64,000 nt of DNA from Skermanella mucosa (GCF_016765655.2 NZ_CP086106.1:2042501-2106500); one strand, 5' to 3'. Positions 45,758 through 56,452 are shown, counted from the stretch's first letter. The notes: generated by a model not told the origin, from the sequence alone. Numbers and translations are program-made.

Positions 45758-45984
45758 AATCCGTTGTTCATCTACAGGGGTGCATCGGAAGCATATATGC
45801 AACCGCATGCAATGCGCAGACTATCGCATGCTCTCCATGGGGAGGCAACCGGCGACGGAGGCTTACTGGTGGTTACAACAAGGGGGTCCGTTGAGGTGCG
45901 ACGGAGGAATGGGCCGCGGCCATGGATGCGGCATTTCCGCCCAACAGTCGGCCACGGCCATTCCGGATCGATCCCGGCGGAGCG

Positions 45985-46866
45985 TCAGCGCCGGATCTGA
46001 CGGTGGCCGTCGAGGGTCAGGATCGGGTCGTAAAGCTCGGGACGGCGGTCACGGAACAGCCCCCAGGAAGCGCGCGCCGCCCGCAGCCGGTCGAGATCGA
46101 ACGTGGCCGTCAGCACCGCTTCCCGGTCCCGAGGCGCTTCGACCACCTTCTCGCCCTGCGGGCCGGCGATGAAGGATGATCCATAGAAGGTGATGCTCGA
46201 ATTCTCGGCCTGCTCGACCCCGATGCGGTTGCTGGCGACCAGGGGCATCAGGTTCGCGCCGGCATGTCCCTGCATCACCCTCTGCCAGTGATCCCGGCTG
46301 TCGATGCCCGCGTCCTGGGGCTCGGAGCCGATCGCGGTCGGGTAGAACAGGACCTCCGCCCCCATCAGCGCCATGCAGCGCGCCGACTCGGGGAACCACT
46401 GGTCCCAGCAGATCGCCGCTCCGATCGTCGCATAGCGGGTCTTGAACACCTGGAAGCCGGTGTCCCCCGGATTGAAATAGTATTTTTCCTGGTATCCCGG
46501 CCCATCGGGGATATGGGACTTGCGGTAGGTCCCGAGCATCCGGCCATCGGCGTCGATCATGGCCAGGGAATTGTAGTGGGCATTGTTCGCCCGTTCGAAG
46601 AAGCTGACCGGAAGCACCACCTGCAGTTCCGCAGCCAGTGCGCTCATACGCCGCAGGACGGGATGATCGTCGACCGGAGCCGCCAGCGCGAACAGTTCCT
46701 GTTTCTGATCCTGGCAGAAATAAGGTGTTTCAAACAGTTCCTGGAGCAGAATGATCTGCGCGCCCTCGCGCGCGGCATGGCGCACGAGCCGTTCCGCCGT
46801 CGCCACATTGGCTTCCCTGTCCCAGGTGCAACTGGTCTGGGTCGCGGCAAGTGTCACGTTTCTCAT
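45985..46866 (-). CDS. aguB: N-carbamoylputrescine amidase-like C-N hydrolase
   Basis: 293 residues from the second of two adjacent ATGs (46866), which is better spaced from GAGGAG than the first (46869). Nitrilase-superfamily triad: Glu43 ('ILLQELFETPYF'), Lys116 ('GTYRKSHIPDGPGYQEKYYF') and Cys153 ('GAAICWDQWFPESAR'). Length and motifs fit AguB, which turns N-carbamoylputrescine into putrescine, CO2 and ammonia. The usual partner agmatine deiminase (aguA) is not in the window. The substrate assignment rests on motif resemblance. Confidence 0.85.
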   Translation of the reverse strand: MRNVTLAATQTSCTWDREANVATAERLVRHAAREGAQIILLQELFETPYFCQDQKQELFALAAPVDDHPVLRRMSALAAELQVVLPVSFFERANNAHYNSLAMIDADGRMLGTYRKSHIPDGPGYQEKYYFNPGDTGFQVFKTRYATIGAAICWDQWFPESARCMALMGAEVLFYPTAIGSEPQDAGIDSRDHWQRVMQGHAGANLMPLVASNRIGVEQAENSSITFYGSSFIAGPQGEKVVEAPRDREAVLTATFDLDRLRAARASWGLFRDRRPELYDPILTLDGHRQIRR

Positions 46867-47308
46867 CATTCTCCTCACGAAACGATCGGGCCCGCGGATC
46901 GATGGGCCGGGTGGAAAGCCGGTCAACAGATGGGGGCAGGTGCCTGCGGATGTTAGAGGGCTTGCGGGAGGACCGCCGACGACAAATGCCGAGGAAGCTC
47001 CGGAAAGGCGCCGGACAAGATCCGGGAGCCAGCGGCAGGCCATCCGCTCTAGCTTCGAAATCTCAGCTAATTTTCTCCAATTAAGAGAGAGTTTACGGAC
47101 TGGCGATACGGTCCCGCGTGTCACGGCAATAGATGAGAAGCCACTACATCACATAAGTACGAAGTAGTCTATTCGTTCGATATCTAATTAATCATCCGGC
47201 TGGTCGCCTCGGGTGAAGTAGTAAGTTGGAGAGAGAAAAAATATTATCGATGCTGCTAATCTTTCTCTAAAAACGATTGGCCACGATGCACAGTGATGCC
47301 ATTATGCA
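46867..47308. other. AT-rich intergenic stretch left of the insertion sequence
   Basis: 442 bp between the AguB-like gene and the IS. The part from about 47060 to 47308 is markedly AT-rich compared with the rest of the window. It presumably contains the AguB promoter region. A short inverted repeat AGAGAAA...TTTCTCT lies around 47233-47270. No convincing gene. Confidence 0.45.
47301..47308. repeat. Target-site duplication, left copy
   Basis: ATTATGCA immediately before the IS66 left end; the identical right copy is at 48766-48773. Confidence 0.9.
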
Positions 47309-48765
47309 GTAATTGCTCACGGGGTTGGCGGATCGCGAGCCGTCAGGTGACGGCGAAGGTTCCACCGACGAGGTGGCGTACGGCGGTCCAGGCGGATTGA
47401 CCTTGCCGACGCGCCGTTCCTGTCACGGATCGATACCCGGCGTGGATGCCGGGTCCCCAGTCGGATCGGAAGCCGTTGGTGACCTTGCGGAAGACCACGG
47501 ACGGGCGAATTTCCTGCTCGCTGGCGTTGTTGGTCGGCGGCACGCGGCGGTCGGCGAGGAAGACGAAGAACTTGCCGCGCCATGCCTTGACCAGCCGCTG
47601 CAACTCGCGTCCGGCCGGATGGGCGGCGGGGGTACCGACCAGGGCATCGAGGCCGCGCTCGGCCTTTGCGGCGTAGGCGGCAAGCGTGCTGTCCTTCAGG
47701 CCCGGTCTTCGTTTGCCGACGCGGATGGCCCAGAGCAGGTGATCGCGGATCCTGGGTGCGACCATGGTGTCGCCGCAGTCGATGGCGTACTGCACGTCCC
47801 TGAGAACGTGGGCCAGGCAGACCTGGTGGACCCGTCCCAGTTCCTGCTGCCCGGCGTAGCGGTCGGAGATCCAGACCTCGGGCCGATGCCCGCCCAGGAT
47901 CCCGGCGGCCACCGCCCGGGCGCGGCTGGGGGCGATGGTGTGCAGCACGGCTTGCCCGGAATGGAACACCCATTGCCAGTGGATCACGCCGTTGACCCGC
48001 GTCGTGGTCTCGTCCGAGGCGATGACGGAAGCCCCCAGGAGTTTGGCCTTGATCGCCGCGCAGGCCGTGTCGAACGCCGTGCCCATGCGGCGCAACGCAT
48101 TGGCGATGGCGCCCTCTGAGATCGTCAGTCCGAACAACTCCTCCAGCATCCGCGACAGCCGCTCGAAGCCGACATGATGGCTGTGGTGCAGATAGGCCAG
48201 CAGTGCCCGGATGCCCGGTCCGAACGGGGTGCCCGGCGGCATGGCGGCGGGCGGGGCGGCCCGGTAGCGCCGCCCGCAATCGCCGCACCGGCCGCCGAAC
48301 AGCTCGACCCGCGTCACCACCGGGCGGATCACCGGAAGGTCGATGTGGTCGTAGCGGTGCCGGCACCGCTGGGCGCTCTCGGGCACCGCCGTCCCGCAAT
48401 GCGGGCAGCCCTCGACCAGGCGGCGCTCGGTCCGGTCCGGATCGTCGGCCAGCGGGCGCGATACTCCGGGGCGCGACGGCCGCGGCTTGCGCCGGCGCTT
48501 GGCGTCCGCCGTACGCGACGCACCGCCGGGGCCGTCCTGCGACGGCGGAATGTGCGAATTGGCCGACGTCTTCCGCGGCTTCCCGATCAGCGCTTCCAGT
48601 TCGGCAACCCGCGCCGCCAGACGCTCGATCAGCGCCGCCTGCTCGACCAGCAGGGCGTCCTTCTCAGCCTCACTCAGACGGTAACGCGGCGGTTTCTCCA
48701 TCCCATCCTTGACTCATATTCCAAGCCGCAGCGCAACCCTTTTCGCCAACCCCGTGAGCAATCAC
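47309..48765 (-). mobile_element. IS66-family insertion sequence (single-ORF type)
   Basis: 1457 bp. The ends are 22-bp inverted repeats starting GTAATTGCTCACGG (left, 47309) and GTGATTGCTCACGG (right, read inward from 48765), differing only at the third base. Both ends are flanked by the same 8-bp direct repeat ATTATGCA (47301-47308 and 48766-48773), the target duplication length expected of IS66 elements. It carries one transposase gene and lacks the tnpA/tnpB accessory genes, as in the ISBst12 subgroup. Intact ends and a perfect duplication suggest recent insertion. Confidence 0.93.
47343..48701 (-). CDS. IS66-family transposase
   Basis: 452 residues. Helical leucine-rich start ('EQAALIERLAARVAELEALIG'), zinc-finger-like pairs 'CPHCG' and 'CGDCG', then the DDE core: first Asp in 'VIASDETTTRVNG', second in 'VWISDRYAGQQELGRVHQVCLAHVLRDVQYAID', and Glu in 'NNASEQEIRPSVVFRKVTNGFRSDWG'. 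Full length with no frameshift, so probably active. It occupies almost the whole element, reading from the right end to the left. Confidence 0.95.
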   Translation of the reverse strand: MEKPPRYRLSEAEKDALLVEQAALIERLAARVAELEALIGKPRKTSANSHIPPSQDGPGGASRTADAKRRRKPRPSRPGVSRPLADDPDRTERRLVEGCPHCGTAVPESAQRCRHRYDHIDLPVIRPVVTRVELFGGRCGDCGRRYRAAPPAAMPPGTPFGPGIRALLAYLHHSHHVGFERLSRMLEELFGLTISEGAIANALRRMGTAFDTACAAIKAKLLGASVIASDETTTRVNGVIHWQWVFHSGQAVLHTIAPSRARAVAAGILGGHRPEVWISDRYAGQQELGRVHQVCLAHVLRDVQYAIDCGDTMVAPRIRDHLLWAIRVGKRRPGLKDSTLAAYAAKAERGLDALVGTPAAHPAGRELQRLVKAWRGKFFVFLADRRVPPTNNASEQEIRPSVVFRKVTNGFRSDWGPGIHAGYRSVTGTARRQGQSAWTAVRHLVGGTFAVT

Positions 48766-48773
48766 ATTATGCA
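48766..48773. repeat. Target-site duplication, right copy
   Basis: ATTATGCA immediately after the IS66 right end, identical to 47301-47308. Confidence 0.9.
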
Positions 48774-48894
48774 AAGGGGCTCAACAAGCAGTTATTTTCG
48801 GTCGAAAGTATTTGACGAGTATCCGCCGCACCATAGGTAAGAACTATGGATGCAAAAACAGTTACGCCGCCATGGAATATGAGAGAATCTTTAC

Positions 48895-49404
48895 ATGCCC
48901 GAAAGTTTCGCGAATTTTGGCCGGAAAATCCAGTATGCGTCCGAAAGGCCGCACGGACAGTCAAATCCGCAGAGCGACAACAGTGTCGGCTATGTGGTGA
49001 GGGATGTTCACCGGGCTTTCTCACGTTCATTGCAGGCCAAGATCGCTGCCCATGGCGTAAGCATGGGACAATGGTTCTTTCTTCGTGCCTTATGGGATGA
49101 GGATGGACTTACGCAGCGCGAACTCAGCCAGCGAGTCGGCATGATGGAGCCGACTACTGTCACGGCCCTGAACAGCATGGAAAGGCGGGGCCTCGTGGAA
49201 CGAGTCCGCAATCCCCATGACCGCAGGAAAGTCAATATTTACCTGACTCCCAAGGGACGCGGCCTTCGCGACGTCCTGTTGCCCTGCGCGGCGGATGTCA
49301 GCGAACAGGCGACCCGCGGCATCGAGCCCGCCGATCTGGCCATGGCGATCGACGTCCTGCACCGCATGATGATCAACCTCGGCGAGAACGGCGAAGGTCT
49401 CTGA
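48895..49404 (+). CDS. MarR-family transcriptional regulator
   Basis: 169 residues. Winged helix: 'SVGYVVRDVHRAFSRSLQAKIAAHGVSMGQWFFLRALWDEDGLTQRELSQRVGMMEPTTVTALNSMERRGLVERVRNPHDRRKVNIYLTPKGR'. The last part is the D-x-R-[RK]-x wing of MarR proteins. MarR regulators respond to small phenolics, oxidants or antibiotics. The first 30 residues are polar and probably disordered. The IS66 element ends 121 bp upstream, within or near its control region, and could alter its expression. Confidence 0.93.
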   Translation: MPESFANFGRKIQYASERPHGQSNPQSDNSVGYVVRDVHRAFSRSLQAKIAAHGVSMGQWFFLRALWDEDGLTQRELSQRVGMMEPTTVTALNSMERRGLVERVRNPHDRRKVNIYLTPKGRGLRDVLLPCAADVSEQATRGIEPADLAMAIDVLHRMMINLGENGEGL

Positions 49405-49438
49405 CATCGGGCCGGCTTCGGCCGTCGTTGTCGGCGGA

Positions 49439-50737
49439 TCAGTCTTCGTCGTCGGGCGAGTGCGCCGGCATCGCGGCGCCGTCGAGGCGCGCGCCCTCCA
49501 GCTTCACATCCTTGAGGTTGGCGTCGATCAGGATCGCATCGGTCAGGTCTGCGAAGCTGAGATCGGCGCCGGTAAGATTGGCTCCGCGCAGGTTGGTCCG
49601 GCGGAGACTGGCTCCGATGAGCTTCGCCTCGCTGAGGTTGGCGGGCCACATCCGCCCGGTCGCCTTGCCGGTAGGGCCCTTTATATCGACCGATCCCAGT
49701 TCCGCGCCGTCCAGTCGTGCCCCGCTGAGATCGCTGCCGCGGAAATTGGTGCCGTCGAGCGTCGCATTCGACAGATTGCACTCCCTGAGGTCCGCGAGCG
49801 AAACGTCGGACATGACCAGCAGCGCCTCGGAGACGTTGGCGCCGACCAGCTTGATGCCCTTCAGGTTGGCGCCGGACAGGTTTACCCCGGTCAGGTCGAT
49901 ATGGGCCAGGTCCTCGGACTGCAGGTCGGCGCGCTGGCCGGTGGCGCCGTTGCTGTTTATCCAGTTGTAGTGCCCTTCGAGGCTGCGCTGGATCCTCAGC
50001 GAGAAGTTCTCCGCCGCCCGGGCGATGTTGGCGCCGGTGCAGTCCGCGCCGGACAGATCCACTCCCTCCAGCTTGGCTCCCAGCAGGTCGGCGTTCTTGA
50101 GGATCGCTCCCGCGAGGATGGCGCCGGCGAGGTTGCAGTCGCGCAGCACCGCCCCCGACAGGTTGGCGCCGCTGAGATTGACGCCCTTCAGGTCGGCCCT
50201 GGAGAGATTGGTGTTCTTGACATTGGCCCCGCTGAGATTGACGCCGGTCATGATCGCGCCCTGGCAGTCCGCCCCGGACATGCTGACTTCCGACATGTCG
50301 GCGCCCGACAGGTTGGCCCGGGACAGCATGGCGTCGTCGAAATTCGCTCCGGTCAGGTCGGACTTGAGCACCTGGGTGCCCGAAGAGCGGCCATCGAGCA
50401 GGGCGCCGCCCCGCAGGTCCGCCTCGCGGAGGATCGCGCCCTTCAGGCGGGCGCCCCGCATGTGTGCCCCCCTCAGGTCGGCGCGGTAGAAATTGCAGCC
50501 CGACATGTCGGCCTTGGTCATGTGCGCCGCGAACATGTCCGAATAGCTCAGGTTCGCCTTGTTCACGTCGCAGCCCGACATGTTGGCTCCCGACAGCTTC
50601 GCCGACTGCAGGTTGGCGCCGGCCAGATGCATCCCCTGGAGATCGATCATCGCGAGATTGGCGCGGACACCCCCGGCCCGTTTGCTCAGCCAACGCTCAT
50701 GCTTGTCGAGGATGGCGACCAACTCGTGTGGGGTCAT
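49439..50737 (-). CDS. Pentapeptide-repeat protein
   Basis: 432 residues from ATG at 50737; a longer frame to 50836 adds a stretch without repeats. After an N-terminal helix ('TPHELVAILDKHERWLSKRAGG') almost the whole chain consists of A-[DN]-L/M-x-x pentapeptides, for example 'ANLSGADMSEVSMSGADCQ'. These fold as a right-handed quadrilateral beta-helix. One break around residues 245-290 ('ENFSLRIQRSLEGHYNWINSNG') may be a loop or protein-binding insert. There is no signal peptide. Functions in the family range from gyrase protection to scaffolding; none is assignable here. Confidence 0.92.
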   Translation of the reverse strand: MTPHELVAILDKHERWLSKRAGGVRANLAMIDLQGMHLAGANLQSAKLSGANMSGCDVNKANLSYSDMFAAHMTKADMSGCNFYRADLRGAHMRGARLKGAILREADLRGGALLDGRSSGTQVLKSDLTGANFDDAMLSRANLSGADMSEVSMSGADCQGAIMTGVNLSGANVKNTNLSRADLKGVNLSGANLSGAVLRDCNLAGAILAGAILKNADLLGAKLEGVDLSGADCTGANIARAAENFSLRIQRSLEGHYNWINSNGATGQRADLQSEDLAHIDLTGVNLSGANLKGIKLVGANVSEALLVMSDVSLADLRECNLSNATLDGTNFRGSDLSGARLDGAELGSVDIKGPTGKATGRMWPANLSEAKLIGASLRRTNLRGANLTGADLSFADLTDAILIDANLKDVKLEGARLDGAAMPAHSPDDED

Positions 50738-51019
50738 GAAGTGGTCCGTTCGAAATGGGGAGTGCGGGACAGGTCGCGGCTGGGTGGCGGGATCGAGGCT
50801 GAGCGGCGTTCCCCGGTATAAGACGCCGGTCGGCACTCTGCCGGAAAGCGGTTAAGATCAGGTTGCCGAGCCTGGATGCGCGCCCGAAACCGAGACGGCC
50901 CTCCCATAAGCGGGTTGACGAACCCCCGGAATCGATGAACACCTCGGGGCTGTCGGCCGTTATCGTGGCGGAAACCCCGGTCGGGGCCTTCCATGACCCT
51001 GGATGCAAGGAAGCGGAAC

Positions 51020-51742
51020 ATGCCGTCAGGACACACCGTGGTCGCGTTCGATACCGAACTGACCACGCTGCACAGGAAGATCGCCGAGATGGGCGGCCTT
51101 GCCGAGGAGCAGTTGATGCGTGCCATGGAGGCCCTGGTCTCCCGCGACGAGAACCTCGCGAGCAGCATCATCGGCCGCGACGCCGAGATCGACCGGGGCG
51201 AGGCCGAGGTGGAAGCCCTCGCGGTGCGGGTCCTTGCCTTGCGCCAGCCGATGGCGAAGGATCTCCGGCAGGTCATCACGGCGCTCAAGGTGAGCAACAA
51301 CCTGGAGCGGATCGGCGACTTCGCGAGCAACTGCGCCAAGCGGGTGATGGCGCTGTCGCAGGTGCCGCCGACGGGTCCGATGAAGTCCCTGAACCGCATG
51401 GGGGTCACCACCGCCGGCATGGTCCACGACGTGGTGAAGGCCTATGTGGACGAGGATTACGATCTCGCGATGGCGGTGCGGGACCGCGACGCCGAGGTCG
51501 ATGCCGTCTATACCAGCCTGTTCCGGGAGCTGCTGACCTACATGATGGAGTCGCCCCAGCAGATCACCGCCTGCACGCACCTGATGTTCATCGCGAAGAA
51601 CCTGGAGCGCGTCGGCGACCACGCCACCAACGTCGCCGAGACCGTCTGCTTCCTGGTCAAGGGCCGCTTGCCCGGCGAGGAGCGGATGAAGGAGGACCTG
51701 AGCAGCTTCACGGTGGTCAACCCCCGCGAGCCCCAGGGATAG
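51020..51742 (+). CDS. phoU: Phosphate-signalling regulator PhoU
   Basis: 240 residues from ATG at 51020 with AAGGAAG upstream; 50993 is a possible earlier in-frame start. Two three-helix PhoU repeats, each with a metal-binding-type E/D-x-x-x-D pattern: 'LKVSNNLERIGDFASNCAKRV' and 'MFIAKNLERVGDHATNVAETV'. PhoU dampens the PhoR/PhoB response and Pst activity when phosphate is plentiful. pstSCAB and phoB are not adjacent, which is unusual but not rare in alphaproteobacteria. Confidence 0.95.
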   Translation: MPSGHTVVAFDTELTTLHRKIAEMGGLAEEQLMRAMEALVSRDENLASSIIGRDAEIDRGEAEVEALAVRVLALRQPMAKDLRQVITALKVSNNLERIGDFASNCAKRVMALSQVPPTGPMKSLNRMGVTTAGMVHDVVKAYVDEDYDLAMAVRDRDAEVDAVYTSLFRELLTYMMESPQQITACTHLMFIAKNLERVGDHATNVAETVCFLVKGRLPGEERMKEDLSSFTVVNPREPQG

Positions 51743-51899
51743 CCCCGGGGGCGAACGGCCAGCGCCGCCCCGGCGGGGCGATATCCCCGCGGAGCGCCGG
51801 ATGTCCTTTCGCACTGCAACGGAGCGCGGTATCATGCCGCATCATTGGTTTGGCGGGACGACGCTGCATGAAATCTGCCGATAGTGCCCGCTCTTGACC

Positions 51900-52793
51900 A
51901 TGGCGCCGGATACCTCGCTTCCCACCGCCGCACTTTCCTCCCGAAACGAGCAGCCCCGCCTGAAGATCCACGGCGCGGCCCGGGTCCGATTCGAGCATCG
52001 GGCCGGGACTACGCGGCTCGCCAACCTCTATCACCACGACCCGCTGCGGGTGCTTTTCCCGAATCCCCGGGCCGGCGACCTGCCGGTCGCCACCCTGGTC
52101 ACGACGTCCGGCGGGCTGGTCGGCGGCGACCGGCTGGACATCGCGGTCGAGATCGGGCCCGGCGCCTCCGCGCTGGTCACGACCCAGGCGGCCGAGAAGA
52201 TCTACCGGTCCACCGGTGCCGACGTGCAGGTGTCCGCCGACGTCACGGTCGAGCCGGACGGCTGGCTCGAATGGCTGCCGCAGGAGGCGATCCTGTTCGA
52301 CGGCGCCCGGCTGCGCCGCGCCACCACCCTCCGCCTCGCGGGCTCCGCGCGCCTGATGGCAGGCGAGCTCCTGGTGTTCGGCCGGATCGCGCGCGGCGAG
52401 CGATTCGCCCGCGGGCTCGCGCGCGACGCCTGGGAGGTCCGCCGGGACGGCAGGCTGGTCTGGGCCGATGCCCTGCACCTGGACGGCGACATCGCAGGCA
52501 TCCTGGATCACCCCGCCTGCTTCAGGGGGGCCACCGCCTATGGCACGATCCTTTATGCCGCACCCGACGCCGCGCGGCATCTGGACGCCGCGCGCGGCAT
52601 GATCGACACTGTGGTGTCGGAGGCGCCGCCCGGCGTTCTCGCCGCCGCGACCTGCCTCGACGACATGCTGGTCATTCGCTGGCTTGGCGACCGGGCGCAC
52701 CATGTGCGGCGCGCCTATGCCGGTTTCTGGGCCGGGTTCAGGGCTCACGTCGCCGGGCTGCCGGCGCGTCTGCCCCGCCTGTGGGACGTTTGA
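51900..52793 (+). CDS. ureD: Urease accessory protein UreD
   Basis: 297 residues from ATG at 51900 (a TTG two codons earlier is also open). UreD forms the scaffold on apo-urease for nickel delivery with UreF and UreG. Signatures: '[39 protein letters not shown]', '[18 protein letters not shown]' and 'GRIARGERF'. It is the first gene of ureDABCEFG, all on the plus strand; ureA follows after 47 bp. Normal length, no defects. Confidence 0.95.
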   Translation: MAPDTSLPTAALSSRNEQPRLKIHGAARVRFEHRAGTTRLANLYHHDPLRVLFPNPRAGDLPVATLVTTSGGLVGGDRLDIAVEIGPGASALVTTQAAEKIYRSTGADVQVSADVTVEPDGWLEWLPQEAILFDGARLRRATTLRLAGSARLMAGELLVFGRIARGERFARGLARDAWEVRRDGRLVWADALHLDGDIAGILDHPACFRGATAYGTILYAAPDAARHLDAARGMIDTVVSEAPPGVLAAATCLDDMLVIRWLGDRAHHVRRAYAGFWAGFRAHVAGLPARLPRLWDV

Positions 52794-52840
52794 GAGGTGC
52801 TGCGCATGATGCCTGGGACGATGCAAGTAGGGACGGAGCC

Positions 52841-53143
<303 letters not shown>

Positions 53144-53154
53144 AGGAGGCTGCC

Positions 53155-53460
53155 ATGATTCCCGGCGAGTTGCTGGTCCGGTCCGGAGAGATCGACCTGA
53201 ACGAGGGGCGGGAGACCGTCAGCCTGGACGTCGCCAACACGGGCGACCGCCCGATCCAGGTCGGTTCCCACTATCACTTCTACGAGACCAACGGGGCGCT
53301 GTCGTTCGACCGCGAGAAGGCGCGCGGCTTCAGGCTGGACATTCCCGCCGGCACGGCGGTCCGGTTCGAACCCGGCCAGACCCGCACGGTCAACCTTGTC
53401 GCCTATGCCGGCAGCCGCGAGGTCCACGGCTTCACCGGCCGGATCAACGGCAAGCTCTAG
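53155..53460 (+). CDS. ureB: Urease subunit beta
   Basis: 101 residues, 11 bp after ureA. '[46 protein letters not shown]' and '[23 protein letters not shown]' are the family signatures. Structural subunit packed against UreC. Complete; no oddities. Confidence 0.98.
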   Translation: MIPGELLVRSGEIDLNEGRETVSLDVANTGDRPIQVGSHYHFYETNGALSFDREKARGFRLDIPAGTAVRFEPGQTRTVNLVAYAGSREVHGFTGRINGKL

Positions 53461-53510
53461 CCCGGAAGTCCCCCCGTCAGGTTTCCATCCATCCTGGGAA
53501 AGCGTCCGCC

Positions 53511-55220
53511 ATGGCCTATCGCATCGACCGCTCCGACTATGCCGCCATGTTCGGCCCCACCACCGGCGACCGCGTCCGCCTCGCCGACACCGAACTGATC
53601 GTCGAGGTCGAGGCGGACCACACCGTCTATGGCGAGGAGGTCAAGTTCGGCGGCGGCAAGGTGATCCGGGACGGCATGGGCCAGTCCCAGGTGACCCGCC
53701 AGGGCGGCGCCGTCGATACCGTCATCACCAACGCGCTGATCATCGACCATTGGGGCATCGTCAAGGCGGACATCGGCATCCGGGACGGCCGGATCGCCGC
53801 CATCGGCAAGGCCGGAAACCCCGACGTGCAGCCGGGCGTCACGATCGTCGTCGGCCCCGGCACCGAGGTGATCGCGGGCGAGGGGAAGATCGTCACGGCC
53901 GGCGGCCTCGACGTGCATATCCACGCGATCTGCCCGCAGCAGGCGGAGGAAGCGCTCTATAGCGGCGTCACCACGCTGATGGGCGGCGGGACGGGACCGG
54001 CGGCGGGGACCTCCGCCACGACCTGCACGCCGGGGCCGTGGCACATCGCCCGCATGCTCCAGGCGGTCGAGGCGCTGCCGGTCAATTTCGGACTGTTCGG
54101 CAAGGGCAACGCCAGCCAGCCGGCGGCCCTGGTCGAGCAGGTCAGGGCAGGGGTGTGCGCGCTGAAGCTGCACGAGGACTGGGGGACGACGCCCCAGGCC
54201 ATCGACACCTGCCTGGGCGTCGCCGACGACATGGACGTCGCGGTCGCGATCCATACCGACACGCTGAACGAATCGGGCTTCGTCGAGGACACCATCGCGG
54301 CCTTCAAGGGCCGCAACATCCACGCCTTCCATACCGAGGGCGCCGGCGGCGGCCACGCGCCGGATATCATCAAGCTGTGCGGCCTGGGCAACGTGCTGCC
54401 CAGCTCCACCAACCCGACCCGGCCCTTCACGGTCAATACGGTGGACGAGCACCTGGACATGCTGATGGTCTGCCATCACCTCGACCCGCGCATTCCGGAG
54501 GACGTCGCCTTCGCCGAAAGCCGCATCCGGCGCGAGACGATCGCCGCCGAGGACATCCTGCACGACCTCGGCGCCTTCTCCATGATCTCCTCGGACAGCC
54601 AGGCCATGGGACGGGTCGGCGAGGTGATCATCCGGACATGGCAGACGGCCGACAAGATGAAGCGCCAGCGGGGGGCGCTGCCGGAAGAGCGGGGCGACAA
54701 CGACAATTTCAGGGTCAAGCGCTACATCGCCAAATACACCATCAACCCCGCCCTGACCCACGGCGTGGCGGACCATGTCGGCTCTGTCGCGGTCGGCAAG
54801 CTGGCGGACCTCGTGATCTGGTCGCCGGCCTTCTTCGGGGTCAAGCCGGACATGATCCTGAAGTGCGGCATGATCGCCGGTGCGGTCATGGGCGATCCCA
54901 ACGCCTCGATCCCGACGCCCCAGCCTGTCCATTACAGGCCCATGTTCGGGGCGATGGGCCGGGCGCTCACGGTCAGTTCGGTCACCTTCGTCAGCCAGGC
55001 CGGGCTGGAGAACGACCCGGCCGCCCGGCTCGGCCTGATGCGGCCGCTGGTGCCGGTCCGGGGCATCCGCTCCGTCGGCAAGAAGCAGATGGTCCACAAC
55101 GACATGACCCCGGTTATCGAGGTCGATCCCGAGACCTACGAGGTCCGGGCCGACGGCCAGCTCCTGACCTGCGAGCCCGCGGACGTGCTGCCGCTGGCCC
55201 AGCGCTACTTCCTGTTCTGA
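53511..55220 (+). CDS. ureC: Urease subunit alpha (catalytic)
   Basis: 569 residues. Hydrolyses urea to ammonia and carbamate. All nickel-site residues are in place: His136 and His138 ('LDVHIHAI'), the carbamylated Lys219 ('ALKLHEDWG'), His248, His274 ('[15 protein letters not shown]') and Asp362. The flap residues Cys321-His322-His323 ('[13 protein letters not shown]') are also present. The numbering is offset by two from the Klebsiella enzyme. It follows ureB after 50 bp. Fully intact, so an active enzyme is expected. Confidence 0.98.
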   Translation: MAYRIDRSDYAAMFGPTTGDRVRLADTELIVEVEADHTVYGEEVKFGGGKVIRDGMGQSQVTRQGGAVDTVITNALIIDHWGIVKADIGIRDGRIAAIGKAGNPDVQPGVTIVVGPGTEVIAGEGKIVTAGGLDVHIHAICPQQAEEALYSGVTTLMGGGTGPAAGTSATTCTPGPWHIARMLQAVEALPVNFGLFGKGNASQPAALVEQVRAGVCALKLHEDWGTTPQAIDTCLGVADDMDVAVAIHTDTLNESGFVEDTIAAFKGRNIHAFHTEGAGGGHAPDIIKLCGLGNVLPSSTNPTRPFTVNTVDEHLDMLMVCHHLDPRIPEDVAFAESRIRRETIAAEDILHDLGAFSMISSDSQAMGRVGEVIIRTWQTADKMKRQRGALPEERGDNDNFRVKRYIAKYTINPALTHGVADHVGSVAVGKLADLVIWSPAFFGVKPDMILKCGMIAGAVMGDPNASIPTPQPVHYRPMFGAMGRALTVSSVTFVSQAGLENDPAARLGLMRPLVPVRGIRSVGKKQMVHNDMTPVIEVDPETYEVRADGQLLTCEPADVLPLAQRYFLF

Positions 55221-55243
55221 TATCCGCTTTTCCGGGACCCCGC

Positions 55244-55690
55244 ATGCTCCGCCGCGCCACCCGAGTCCACGCCGCCGGCCACTGGCCCGCCGACACCGCC
55301 GCCGGTACCGTGACCCTCGCCTTCGACGACCGGTTCCGCCGCCGGATCCAGCTCAACGACGATTCGGGCGCGCCGTTCCTGCTTGATCTCGCGCGCGCCG
55401 TCGTCCTGAACGACGGCGACGCCCTGGAACTGGACGACGGCACCTGCATCGCCGTGCGCGCCGCGGACGAGGATCTGGCCGAAGTGACCTGCGCCACCCC
55501 GGAGACCCTGGCCCGCATCGCCTGGCACCTGGGCAACCGGCACCTTCCGGTCCAGATCGCGGGGGCCGCCGTGCGGCTCCGCTGGGATCATGTCATCGTG
55601 GAGATGCTGGAGGGGCTCGGCGCCGACGTGGTCCGGCTGCGCGCCGCCTTCACGCCGGAAGGCGGAGCCTATGCGCATCATGACCACTGA
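55244..55690 (+). CDS. ureE: Urease accessory nickel chaperone UreE
   Basis: 148 residues from ATG at 55244. Two-domain metallochaperone: an N-terminal peptide-binding domain ('TVTLAFDDRFRRRIQL', 'FLLDLARAVVLNDGDALELDDG') and a C-terminal metal domain ('IAWHLGNRHLPVQIAG', with the conserved nickel-binding His). The tail ends AYAHHDH, a short His-rich metal-binding end. The last 20 bases overlap the start of ureF. It delivers Ni(II) to UreG. Confidence 0.94.
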   Translation: MLRRATRVHAAGHWPADTAAGTVTLAFDDRFRRRIQLNDDSGAPFLLDLARAVVLNDGDALELDDGTCIAVRAADEDLAEVTCATPETLARIAWHLGNRHLPVQIAGAAVRLRWDHVIVEMLEGLGADVVRLRAAFTPEGGAYAHHDH

Positions 55691-56452
55691 GCCCGCGACC
55701 ACTGAGCCCGCGACCACTGAGCCCGCGACCACTGAGCCCGCGACCGCCGAGCCTGCCGCCGGGCCCGTGGATCTCCGGCATCTGACGCGCCTGCTCGCCT
55801 GGATGTCGCCGGGCTTCCCGATCGGCGGCTATACCTACAGCCACGGCATCGAGTTCGCGGTCGAGGCAGGACGGGTCCGGGACCGCGAATCGCTGGTTTC
55901 CTGGATCGAGGCGATCCTGCTGCACGGCGCGGGATGGACCGACGCCGTCCTGTTCACCGCCGCCGCCCGCGCGGTCGCGCAGGGCGACGAAGCGGCCCTG
56001 CGGTGGGCGGCGGAGCGGGCCGGCGCGATGCGCGGCAGCAGCGAGCTGGCGCTGGAGAGCACCGCCCAGGGAACGGCGTTCCTCTCGACGGTGAAGGCGA
56101 CTTGGCCGCCCCCCGGGCTGGACCGCTGGGTGGGCGTGATCGCCGCCACCGGCCGGCCGCCGGCCCACGCGGTCGCCGTGGCCGTCGTCACCGCCTGCGC
56201 CGGCATGGACGCCGAGGCGGCGCTGTGCGCCTTCCTGCATGGCTTCGCGGCGAACCTCGTCTCCGCCGGGGTGCGGCTCGTCCCGCTCGGCCAGACCGAC
56301 GGACAGCGCGCGATAGCGCGGCTCGACCCGGTCCTGCACCGCGTCGCGTCCGATGCCCTGGCGGCCGATCCCGCCGACCTGGGGTCCAGGGCGCCCCTGG
56401 TCGACTGGGCCGCCATGTCCCACGAAACACAGTATACGAGGTTGTTCCGCTC

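Noticed and set aside
42674-45808. Start at 45808 for the SLBB export protein
   Set aside because: It adds 17 residues rich in Cys/His/Arg before the signal peptide, whereas the ATG at 45757 begins a normal Sec signal.
48812-49000. 62-codon ORF right of the IS66 element
   Set aside because: It overlaps the marR start region in another frame and shows no coding features.
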